Shown one piece after another: positions 28,460 through 35,497 of a DNA stretch of 57,530 nt. This DNA comes from Elusimicrobiota bacterium. Its GTDB lineage: Bacteria; Elusimicrobiota; UBA8919. The DNA lies in the NCBI GenBank assembly GCA_040757695.1, contig JBFLWK010000003.1, positions 1 to 57,530 of the forward strand, written 5' to 3'. Made by a program: the position numbers and the translations under genes. Within the stretch, counting starts at the first letter, position 1; each line of letters begins with the position of its first letter. The notes under the pieces are model-generated. The model ran no database searches, was not told the DNA's origin, and saw only the letters and a program-made list of their open reading frames with translations.

Positions 28460-29352
28460 TAAAGTAATTCCAACTGTTTTTTAGTAGGCTGAAAATTACC
28501 GATAAATGTTGTATCCAACCCTGAGCATATTGATATTTTTTCTATCAACTGTGCGCTTTTTTTGGAAAAAATTGCAGGTGGCGAAACCCGTTTAGAATAT
28601 ATTATCCTGTATCTACTTAAAAGTTTTGGATAAAACTTTTGGATGAATAAAAAAAAGCGTTCTTTATTTGTATCCCGGAGCCGTAAATCGTCTGAAAAGA
28701 TATATTTAGCACCTGACCGTTTTGCTTTTGCAATTATTTCGCTGATAATTTTCTCGCTGGTAATAAACGGCAAAATCGGCGAAATCGCGACACCACATCG
28801 GATACCTTTCGTAGTTAGACTAGTTATCGCTGCGAATCGTTTTGACGGTTTTGTAGCACGAGTTTCAAGTATCGTTGCTAAATCATCATTAACTGCAATA
28901 GAAAAACTTATTGCTAGAAAACTTGTAGATGATATTTTTTCTAAAAGGTCAGTATCTCGTAAAATCAACTCGGATTTCGTCATAATATGCAGCGGGATTT
29001 CATATCGGTAAATTATTTCAAGCAGATTTCTTGTATTTTTGTATTTTTCTTCTATCGGCTGATAAGGGTCACAGGCACTCCCAAGCATCATAAGTGAACC
29101 ATTCTGGGTTTTTTGTAACGATTCTTGAAGTAAAAATGGTGCGTTTGATTTTAATTGGATTCTATAAAAAAACTCTTCTTTCTTGCTATATGGAACATAT
29201 TTTTCTGATAGAACATAACAGTACTGACAGGCATGTTCGCAACCCCGGTAAGGATTCAATGTATAAATACAGGCGAAACCATCTAACCCATTAGATTTGT
29301 CGTCAAGACGGTTCAATATACTTTTTACCTGAACAGGCTCGTATTTAATCAT
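28459..29352 (-). CDS. Radical SAM protein, SplB/Rv2578c-like
   Basis: 297 residues from ATG at 29352 (MIKYEPVQVKSIL). An upstream in-frame ATG lies inside a MITE-like element, so I reject it. The CEHACQYCY motif (Cys-x3-Cys-x2-Cys) binds the 4Fe-4S cluster; SACDPYQPIE and the following IMTKSELILRD match the SplB-like group often annotated as Rv2578c-like radical SAM. No substrate can be named. One-base overlap with the HDAC-like gene. Confidence 0.85.
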   Translation of the reverse strand: MIKYEPVQVKSILNRLDDKSNGLDGFACIYTLNPYRGCEHACQYCYVLSEKYVPYSKKEEFFYRIQLKSNAPFLLQESLQKTQNGSLMMLGSACDPYQPIEEKYKNTRNLLEIIYRYEIPLHIMTKSELILRDTDLLEKISSTSFLAISFSIAVNDDLATILETRATKPSKRFAAITSLTTKGIRCGVAISPILPFITSEKIISEIIAKAKRSGAKYIFSDDLRLRDTNKERFFLFIQKFYPKLLSRYRIIYSKRVSPPAIFSKKSAQLIEKISICSGLDTTFIGNFQPTKKQLELL

Positions 29353-29375
29353 ATAATCGCTGATTACCGCTGATT

Positions 29376-29448
29376 TGTCATTCCCGAATGCCACTGTCGG
29401 AAATCTATGTCTTTAATAGATTCCCAATAGAACCATTTGGGAATGACA
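29376..29448. mobile_element. 73-bp MITE-like element, copy 2 (inverted)
   Basis: The same 73 bp as 21402-21474 in opposite orientation, with ends TGTCATTCCC and GGGAATGACA. It lies between ruvB and the radical SAM gene, 23 bp before the radical SAM start. It is flanked by CGCTGATTACC and ATCTGCG-type repeats. Confidence 0.8.
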
Positions 29449-29479
29449 CGTAGTGTCATCTGCGGTCATCTGCGTTTTT

Positions 29480-30493
29480 TTACAGGAGTTCCTGCTGACG
29501 TTTGGTTGGTAGACCCAGATGTCTGTATGCGGATTCAGTGACGATTCTACCCCGCGAGGTTCTTGCTAAAAAACCAGCCTGTATAAGATATGGCTCATAG
29601 ACATCTGTGATAGTATCTATCTCTTCTGAAACTGCAACTGCGATTGTTTCAATCCCAACAGGTCCGCCTGAAAACTTATCAATAATTGTTAAAAGAATTT
29701 TCCTGTCTATTTCATCAAGCCCTTCAGAATCAATCCCGAGTGATTTTAGCGCATCTTCAGCAAGTTCGCGGGTAATCAGCCCGCCTGTTTTTATATCTGC
29801 AAAATCACGCAGCCGCCTTAACAAACGGTTGGCTATTCGGGGAGTTCCGCGACTCCGTTTCGCAATAAGTTCAAGCCCGTTTTTGTCAGCAGTAATATTC
29901 AAAATTTTGCCTGACCGTATTAAAATGTCTTTTAAGTTATCAACCGTATAAAAATCTATATGCGCTGTAATACCGAACCGTTCTCTTAACGGGGATGTAA
30001 GAAGTCCGGCACGGGTAGTGGCGCCTATAAGAGTAAATTTCGGAATATCAAGTTTGATTGTTTTTGCAGAAGGACCCTGTCCGATAACAATATCAAGTTT
30101 GAAATCTTCCAGAACAGGATACAGCGATTCTTCAACTATCCTGTTTAACCGATGAATCTCGTCAATAAAAAAAACATCATTGTAAGAAAGGTTGGTAAGT
30201 ATTGCTGCCAGGTCGCCCACTTTTTCTATAACCGGACCTGATGTTGATTTCAGATTCACACCTAACTCTCGTGCGATTATATGTGCAAGTGTGGTTTTAC
30301 CCAAACCGGGTGGTGAATAAAAAAGGCAGTGGTCAAGTGGTTCTTTTCTTTTTTTTGCAGCGGCTATAAAAATTTTCAGGTTCTCTTTAAGTCTTTCCTG
30401 ACCAACAAATTCATCCAGCGTCTGAGGTCTAAGCGTGTAGTCAATTTTGTCTTCTTCATCTGTTGTTACAGGTGTAATTATTCGTTTTTCCAT
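29480..30493 (-). CDS. ruvB: Holliday junction branch-migration ATPase RuvB
   Basis: 337 residues, standard length. [17 protein letters not shown], Walker [12 protein letters not shown], Walker [11 protein letters not shown], sensor GATTRAG, arginine finger region SPLRERFG, and C-terminal winged helix RTSRGRIVT. It works with RuvA to move Holliday junctions and with RuvC to resolve them. It is separated from ruvA by the NHL and PorV-CsgG genes, which is unusual. Confidence 0.98.
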   Translation of the reverse strand: MEKRIITPVTTDEEDKIDYTLRPQTLDEFVGQERLKENLKIFIAAAKKRKEPLDHCLFYSPPGLGKTTLAHIIARELGVNLKSTSGPVIEKVGDLAAILTNLSYNDVFFIDEIHRLNRIVEESLYPVLEDFKLDIVIGQGPSAKTIKLDIPKFTLIGATTRAGLLTSPLRERFGITAHIDFYTVDNLKDILIRSGKILNITADKNGLELIAKRSRGTPRIANRLLRRLRDFADIKTGGLITRELAEDALKSLGIDSEGLDEIDRKILLTIIDKFSGGPVGIETIAVAVSEEIDTITDVYEPYLIQAGFLARTSRGRIVTESAYRHLGLPTKRQQELL

Positions 30494-30507
30494 ATAAGAA
30501 TTTCTAA

Positions 30508-30577
30508 TTCTACGATGTTTTAGCGTCGGTTAGTAACGGACTAAAATCCCAAAAAACAGCAACTGAAGTTGCGTAGA
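30508..30577. repeat. Paired-hairpin repeat element between ruvB and the PorV-CsgG gene
   Basis: TTCTACGA with a degenerate palindrome on the left, and GCAACTGAAGTTGC (30559-30572) followed by GTAGAA on the right. Same layout as 20951-21023 and 50623-50683. Confidence 0.65.
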
Positions 30578-30597
30578 AAAATGCTGAACAGCCATTT

Positions 30598-31935
30598 TCA
30601 TCTTGTAACCATTTTACTAACCAATTCTTTTACCATATTTTCAATTTCATCGGGAGTTAAATTTTTACAAGAAACTTTGGCAGAATAAACTATCTGCCCT
30701 GTTTCTACATCTACAATCCTTATTGGCAGAATATAGAACTCACCAAGTTTACCAAATGAGCCTACAACCATTTTCTGGACATTAAGAATTTTGCCTATTT
30801 GCACAGCACATTCCGTTGTAGTACATCCTGTCTGCTGGAAGCCCTGTTCTGCAAGTATCGTTTCCATATTTCGTCGTTCTACAACTTTAAAATATCGTGA
30901 CTCAACCAATGCACCGCGAAAAAGGTCAGCAACAAACAATGCCTCTGACTGAGATATTGGCTCTTTTGCCTCAAAATCAATCACTGCTATATGTGTTCCT
31001 TTCTCTAAAGTTATTGGCTCTGCTTCTGCTGTAATATGTTTTTCTTCGGGAATTCTGTATTTACCAAAATGATAAGAAACAGCAATCCGATGTGTTAAAC
31101 CTAAATCTCTGTAAGGAACAATTGCATAGTCCATCCGATAATCTTTATGCTCAAAACCCAACCCACCACTGTATTTTACCGACTTCAGTTTAAGAAAAAT
31201 ATTCTCATCTGTAAAGTTTGCACCAGCAGACAAATTAAACTGTGAACTTATCTTATATCTTAAGCCGAATGAACTAAAAAACTTTTCTGCTCTTGGACCT
31301 GAATCAATACTACAGGTAAGTTTTCCCTTTTGATAACTGCCTGATACAACATATCTCAATAATTTTCCTGTCCAATCACCACTGTCATCTAAACCTAAAT
31401 TGGTCTCGCTTATCCCTAAACTAAAATTTCCTAAACGAACGAACCCGCCAAAATCTAATAAACAAAAACTGTTTGAATAATTTTCAAGTTTTTCTTGGGC
31501 AAATTTGGGTGTTATCCCTATGCCGACAATTCTACCAATTCTTATAGAATATGCTACAGAATATACAGCACCATAATAAGAAAACGCGTCACCCGTTTTT
31601 GTGCCGATTGTATCCCTTATATCTTCACTTGTCCCGAGATAAATTATTGATGGTGCGATAGTGCTTCTTTTACTCAATCTTTTGCTACCTGCTAAATAGC
31701 CATAATTTATTCCTGTGAAATGTGAAAGATATGTTGTTGTTAGTTCATCTCGTCTGAGAAACGCAAGTGAGGCAGGATTCAGTGCAGAAGCAGAAAGATT
31801 TCCATATATTGATGTGCCCGTTTCACCCATACTAACTTCCAAGGCACCAGGAACAATTTTCAGGAATTCGCCTTTAGCAAATACAGAATTTGAAAAAATA
31901 AAGATAACCAGTACAAATGTTAAAAAAATTTTCAT
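30598..31935 (-). CDS. PorV/UPF0164-like barrel fused to a CsgG-like domain
   Basis: 445 residues from MKIFLTFVLV at 31935, where a clean signal peptide ending SNSVFA begins. A more distant in-frame ATG (32037) would add 34 residues encoded by dispersed repeats and is rejected. Residues about 25-310 are the PorV-type barrel (GETGTSIYGNLSASALNPASLAFL at the start, split here only by its own sequence). From about 315 comes a CsgG/LpoB-like domain: IAVIDFEAK, ALFVADLFRGALVES, FKVVERRNMETILAEQG and MVVGSFGKLG. Such periplasmic domains sense or organise envelope machines. The upstream neighbour is an NHL protein with a sorting-like C-terminus, so the pair mirrors those at both window edges. Confidence 0.8.
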   Translation of the reverse strand: MKIFLTFVLVIFIFSNSVFAKGEFLKIVPGALEVSMGETGTSIYGNLSASALNPASLAFLRRDELTTTYLSHFTGINYGYLAGSKRLSKRSTIAPSIIYLGTSEDIRDTIGTKTGDAFSYYGAVYSVAYSIRIGRIVGIGITPKFAQEKLENYSNSFCLLDFGGFVRLGNFSLGISETNLGLDDSGDWTGKLLRYVVSGSYQKGKLTCSIDSGPRAEKFFSSFGLRYKISSQFNLSAGANFTDENIFLKLKSVKYSGGLGFEHKDYRMDYAIVPYRDLGLTHRIAVSYHFGKYRIPEEKHITAEAEPITLEKGTHIAVIDFEAKEPISQSEALFVADLFRGALVESRYFKVVERRNMETILAEQGFQQTGCTTTECAVQIGKILNVQKMVVGSFGKLGEFYILPIRIVDVETGQIVYSAKVSCKNLTPDEIENMVKELVSKMVTR

Positions 31936-32050
31936 ATTGAGATTCTTTTCCCGATATTCATCGGGGTCAGAATGACCCCATTGTGTCATGTTGAGCGTCA
32001 GCGAAACATCTCGCTTTTTAAGATTCTTCGGTTTCACCTCAGAATGACTT
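31936..32050. repeat. Dispersed repeat region between the NHL and PorV-CsgG genes
   Basis: Contains the palindrome CCCGATATTCATCGGG (31950-31965), a TGTCATGTTGAGCG ... GCGAAACATCTC segment and an AGATTCTTCGG ... CTCAGAATGAC segment, all of types that recur in repeat-rich bacterial genomes. Not protein coding in my view. Confidence 0.6.
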
Positions 32051-32057
32051 CTGGGAT

Positions 32058-33254
32058 CTATTTAACCACACCGACTTTTGCTCGTTTTGTGTATTCATCA
32101 GTTTTTATAGAAATAATGTACAATCCGGATTTTGCACCACTTCCATCCCAGTATTCAACATAGTCACCTGCGTCACAATATCCATCAAGAATTTCTTTTA
32201 CAAGGTCTCCTGCAATATCATAAACCCTTATCAAAACATTGCTCCCATTATTCAGATGATAATAAATCTGTGCTTTTTCACTTTTATTTGGATAAAAAAG
32301 ATTTTTTCCAACAAAAAACTTTTCTTTTTTCAAACTCTGTACTTTAGAAATTGGAATGAACTTTACTACTTTATTAGAACTAACCACATAGATATTATTG
32401 AACGAATCCATAGCAATTCCAGATAGGGAGTATAAACAATCAAATTGGGAGATGAAATTCCCAGTAGAATCAAATTTCTGGATACGATAATTACCACTAT
32501 CTGCTACATAAACATTACCGGAAGAATCAACTGCAATGCCGCTTGGATAGTTAAACTGCCCATCGCCATTTCCATAACTGCCCCATTTGAGTATAAAATT
32601 TCCGTTTGAGTCAAATTTTTGAATCCTCTTATTCCCAGAATCAGCAATATAAACATTGTTTGAAGAATCGCAGACAATACCTTTAGGATAGGAAAACTGT
32701 CCGTCTCCGCTTCCATTACTGCCCCATTTAAGAATGAAGTTTCCATTTGAATCAAACTTTTTGATACGATATTGATATGTATATTCCGCATCTATTACAT
32801 AAATACTACCCGAAGAATCAACTGCAATTGAACTTATTTGATTAAACAGACCATTACCACCCCAACCATAACTTCCAAATTGGAAAATAAAATTCCCATT
32901 AGAATCAAATTTTTGGATACGATAATTACCACTATCTGCTACATAAACATTACCTGATGAATCGATAGCAATACCTGATGGATACTTTAATTGTCCATCA
33001 CTATTGCCATAACTTCCAAATTTAAGTATAAAGTTCCCGTTAGAATCAAATTTCTGAATACGATGGTTATATCTTTCCACAACATAGATATTATTAAAAG
33101 AATCAATAGCAATCCCAGAAGGTGAATCAAACTGACCATCAGCACCGCCATAACTTCCCCATTCTTTAGCAAGTGTATAATTATCAGCCCGAGTTGTAGC
33201 TGGTATTACTAAAATTAAAAACAAGATACCAAGAACTATACCAATTTTTTTCAT
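32058..33254 (-). CDS. Secreted NHL-repeat protein with FlgD/type IX-like C-terminal domain
   Basis: 398 residues. A signal peptide (about 1-23) is followed by six NHL repeats of about 46 residues, with the recurring phrases PSGIAIDSSGNVYVADSG and RIQKFDSNGNFI, predicting a six-bladed propeller. From about residue 335 the C-terminus reads IRVYDIAGDLVKE, YWDGSG and SGLYIISIKT, ending VGVVK, very like the C-termini of the giant protein and the right-edge FN3 protein. Probably surface-exposed and exported by a type IX-like route with the PorV-CsgG neighbour. Ligand unknown. The propeller repeats are also similar at DNA level. Confidence 0.88.
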   Translation of the reverse strand: MKKIGIVLGILFLILVIPATTRADNYTLAKEWGSYGGADGQFDSPSGIAIDSFNNIYVVERYNHRIQKFDSNGNFILKFGSYGNSDGQLKYPSGIAIDSSGNVYVADSGNYRIQKFDSNGNFIFQFGSYGWGGNGLFNQISSIAVDSSGSIYVIDAEYTYQYRIKKFDSNGNFILKWGSNGSGDGQFSYPKGIVCDSSNNVYIADSGNKRIQKFDSNGNFILKWGSYGNGDGQFNYPSGIAVDSSGNVYVADSGNYRIQKFDSTGNFISQFDCLYSLSGIAMDSFNNIYVVSSNKVVKFIPISKVQSLKKEKFFVGKNLFYPNKSEKAQIYYHLNNGSNVLIRVYDIAGDLVKEILDGYCDAGDYVEYWDGSGAKSGLYIISIKTDEYTKRAKVGVVK

Positions 33255-33292
33255 TTTTATATGCCACAGAATACACTGAAGTCACTGAATAG

Positions 33293-33312
33293 ATTCCTGC
33301 TTTCGCAGGAAT
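33293..33312 (-). terminator. Hairpin downstream of ruvA
   Basis: ATTCCTGC / GCAGGAAT with a TTTC loop, 45 bp past the ruvA stop, followed by TGACA as in the MITE family ends. It may serve as terminator between ruvA and the NHL gene but is also a dispersed repeat. Confidence 0.45.
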
Positions 33313-33357
33313 GACATTTTTTGTCTTTTTTGTGTTTCCAGTGGGGCTATATTATAT

Positions 33358-33948
33358 TCATTTTTGTAAATCTTTAAGTGATTCCTTAACAATCTCGGAT
33401 ATAGAGGCATCTTTTTTAAGACGACCTGCAGCATCTTCAACTGCTTCTTTTGACTGTATGTATGTGAACCCGAGCGATTTCAATGCTTCTATTGCATCAT
33501 CTATTACTGTCTGTGAAGTAGAAATTTTTGCTGTGGGGATATGGAATTCTCTGATTTTGTCTTTTAACTCAAAAATCAGTTTTTCTGCTGTTTTTTTACC
33601 GATACCGCGAATGCTTGAGATTGTTTTTAGGTCCGCAGAAATGATTGCATTCTTGAAGCCGGATAAAGAAGTATCCGATAGAACATCCATTGCTGTTTTG
33701 GGACCGATGCCAGAAACACTTATCAAAAGCAGAAATAGTTCTTTCTCAAATTCTGACGAAAAACCAAAAAGCTCCATTGCGTTTTCTCTAACATATTGGT
33801 ATGTAAAAATTTTTACCTTTGATGTTTCCTGTGGCAATTCAGAAAATGTGGATAACGAAATGGTTAATTCATAACCAACACCAGATACATCAACTATAAT
33901 TTTATTTTTCTTTTTTGAGACGAGTGTGCCAGTCAGTTGTGCTATCAT
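33358..33948 (-). CDS. ruvA: Holliday junction DNA-binding protein RuvA
   Basis: 196 residues. N-terminal OB fold (MIAQLTGTLVSKKKNKIIVDVSGVGYE is split across two strands), middle helix-hairpin-helix motifs VSGIGPKTAMDVLS and IRGIGKKTAEKLI, and C-terminal helical domain (DDAIEALKSLGF). It forms the tetramer that holds the four-way junction for RuvB. The start overlaps the stop of ruvC (ATGA). Confidence 0.97.
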   Translation of the reverse strand: MIAQLTGTLVSKKKNKIIVDVSGVGYELTISLSTFSELPQETSKVKIFTYQYVRENAMELFGFSSEFEKELFLLLISVSGIGPKTAMDVLSDTSLSGFKNAIISADLKTISSIRGIGKKTAEKLIFELKDKIREFHIPTAKISTSQTVIDDAIEALKSLGFTYIQSKEAVEDAAGRLKKDASISEIVKESLKDLQK

Positions 33949-34424
33949 AACTTGTTACGAGAATGGGCAAAGCAAATGCCAATTGCAATTGCATCTACGG
34001 TATTATCGTCTTTCGGTAATTGTTTTAGTTTAAGAATACTTTTTACCATATAGCCGACTTGATTTTTGTCCGCCTGACCGTAGCCGGTGAGCGCCTGTTT
34101 TATTTGAAGCGGTGTGAACTCATAAATTTTAAGCCCCATTTTTACGCAGGTTAACATTGCGACACCCCGTGCATGTCCGATAGTAATCGCAGTTTTTACA
34201 TTCTTTGCAAAAAATATTTCTTCAATTGCTGCTATTTCAGGCTCGTTTTTTTTTATTATCTTTTCAAGTTCGTTGCTGCTCAGATACAATCGTTCGCCAA
34301 GCGAAATATTAGCAGGTGTTTTTATCACCCCACAATCTCTAATCTCTAATCTCTTATCTCTTATTTCTTCTATCACTGCCCAGCCGCAGGATGCGAGGCC
34401 GGGATCAATACCGAGTATAATCAT
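33945..34424 (-). CDS. ruvC: Holliday junction resolvase RuvC with repeat-encoded loop
   Basis: 159 residues. The acidic residues expected for catalysis are present: Asp7 in GIDPG, Glu in IEEIFFAKN and the DDNTVDA pair near the C-terminus. Residues about 19-30 (EEIRDKRLEIRD) lie where normal RuvC has a strand-turn, and are encoded by tandem heptamers. The enzyme cuts Holliday junctions; yebC, ruvC, ruvA order is the common one. Confidence 0.96.
   Translation of the reverse strand: MIILGIDPGLASCGWAVIEEIRDKRLEIRDCGVIKTPANISLGERLYLSSNELEKIIKKNEPEIAAIEEIFFAKNVKTAITIGHARGVAMLTCVKMGLKIYEFTPLQIKQALTGYGQADKNQVGYMVKSILKLKQLPKDDNTVDAIAIGICFAHSRNKL
34334..34372. repeat. Tandem heptamer (AATCTCT/TATCTCT) inside ruvC
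   Basis: About five units encode residues 19-30 of RuvC in frame. The unit differs from those at the other loci, yet the length is again 7 bp. Confidence 0.85.
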
Positions 34425-34473
34425 TTTATTTTGCTTCGCTTACACGCAGATTATCAGCGGTAATCAGCGTTTT

Positions 34474-35217
34474 CTATCTGCGAACATCTGCGTTTAGTAT
34501 ATCAAAATTCGAATATACATTCTTAACATCGTCATGCTCTTCAAGTTCATCCATCAGTTGAAGCATTTTTCTGGCATCATCGCCTTCAAGTTTAATATAT
34601 GTTGAAGGTAGCATTGTATTTTCTGCTGTTTCAATTGGAATTTTTTTGTCTTCAAGTATCGTTTTGATTTTGCTAAAATCTGATGGTAGTGTTATTATTT
34701 CGTAAATATCTTCGTCATCTGTCATCACATCTTCAGCACCGCTGTCAATCGCAATCGTCATGATTTCATCCTCTTTACTTTTTGATTTCGCAATCGCTAT
34801 ATATCCCTTCGGCTGAAACATCCAGCCAACACAGCCTGTTTCACCGAGATTGCCACCGTGTGCAGAAAATATCTTTTTTATCTCAGAATGCGTTCTGTTC
34901 TTGTTGTCGGTTGTCACCTCAACCATAACTGCGACACCACCGGAACCATAACCCTCATATACAAGTTCTTCATAACTAACGCCTGGCAGTTCGCCGGTAC
35001 CGCGCTGGATTGCTTTTTTTATATTTTCCGTCGGCATATTCGCTGCTTTTGCATCTTCAATCGCTTTTCTGAGCCGCGCATTATTTTCAGGATTACCACC
35101 ACCTGCTCGGGCAGAAATAGTAAGTTCTCTGATAATTTTTGTAAAAACTTTCCCTTTCTTAGCATCAATGAGTGCTTTCTTGTGTTTAATACCAGCCCAT
35201 TTGGAATGTCCTGACAT
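34474..35217 (-). CDS. yebC: YebC/PmpR-family protein
   Basis: 247 residues from the ATG at 35217 (MSGHSKWAGIKHKK), with GGAGGA just upstream; an in-frame ATG four codons earlier overlaps that ribosome binding site. The three-domain YebC core is complete: ARAGGGNPENNARLR, IQRGTGELPG, YEGYGSGGVAVMVE, TENKNRTHSE-like TDNKNRTHSE and GETGCVGWMF. Family members act as transcription regulators or as translation factors easing ribosome stalling. The last residues (LNADVRR) come from a dispersed repeat that runs over the stop. Confidence 0.96.
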   Translation of the reverse strand: MSGHSKWAGIKHKKALIDAKKGKVFTKIIRELTISARAGGGNPENNARLRKAIEDAKAANMPTENIKKAIQRGTGELPGVSYEELVYEGYGSGGVAVMVEVTTDNKNRTHSEIKKIFSAHGGNLGETGCVGWMFQPKGYIAIAKSKSKEDEIMTIAIDSGAEDVMTDDEDIYEIITLPSDFSKIKTILEDKKIPIETAENTMLPSTYIKLEGDDARKMLQLMDELEEHDDVKNVYSNFDILNADVRR

Positions 35218-35237
35218 TTGTTCCTCCATTAAATTAT

Positions 35238-35323
35238 TGCCCGGGGAGGGACTTGAACCCTCACATCCGCAAGCGGACTCAGGATTTTAAGTCCTGTGCG
35301 TCTACCAGTTCCGCCACCCGGGC
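35238..35323 (-). tRNA. tRNA-Leu (anticodon UAA)
   Basis: 86 nt. Acceptor GCCCGGG pairs with CCCGGGC and the discriminator is A; CCA is not encoded. The anticodon stem CAGGA/TCCTG encloses CTTAAAA, giving anticodon TAA. The long variable arm and GGTTCAAGTCC T-arm fit class II tRNA-Leu. It lies 20 bp before yebC and right after a promoter, so it appears to be the first gene of the yebC-ruv unit. Confidence 0.97.
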
Positions 35324-35356
35324 AAATCTTTTCTCCTAACGAATTAACCACCGATT

Positions 35357-35395
35357 TGTCATTCCCATCCCAATTTATCGGGACTGTCGGAAATC
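35357..35395. mobile_element. Fragment of the 73-bp MITE-like element
   Basis: Begins GATTTGTCATTCCC like the 29376 copy and includes CTGTCGGAAATC, but the middle differs and the far end is missing. Confidence 0.5.
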
Positions 35396-35445
35396 ATTCG
35401 TAGTAAAACAAAGTCCTGTAACTACTGATTAAAACCGTTGATTAA

Positions 35446-35474
35446 ATTATACAAAAATTATTTGATAAAGTAAA
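35446..35474 (-). promoter_or_regulatory. Promoter for tRNA-Leu/yebC/ruv
   Basis: TTTACT (35474-35469), 17 bp, TATAAT (35451-35446). It overlaps the divergent comEC promoter, so the two may compete. Confidence 0.65.
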
Positions 35475-35490
35475 GATTTTTTTATAGAAT
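35462..35490 (+). promoter_or_regulatory. Promoter for comEC, predicting a leaderless mRNA
   Basis: TTGATA (35462-35467), 17 bp, TAGAAT (35485-35490). The start codon is at 35498, so transcription would begin at or next to the ATG. No Shine-Dalgarno is present. Confidence 0.55.
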
Positions 35491-35497
35491 ATATTTT

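Noticed and set aside
29353-29394. Upstream start for the radical SAM protein, adding 14 residues
   Set aside because: Those codons lie in the end of the 73-bp MITE-like element and its flank; the family starts near MIKYEP.
31936-32037. Upstream start for the PorV-CsgG protein, adding 34 residues
   Set aside because: The extra residues are encoded by dispersed repeats and would bury the clear signal peptide beginning at 31935.
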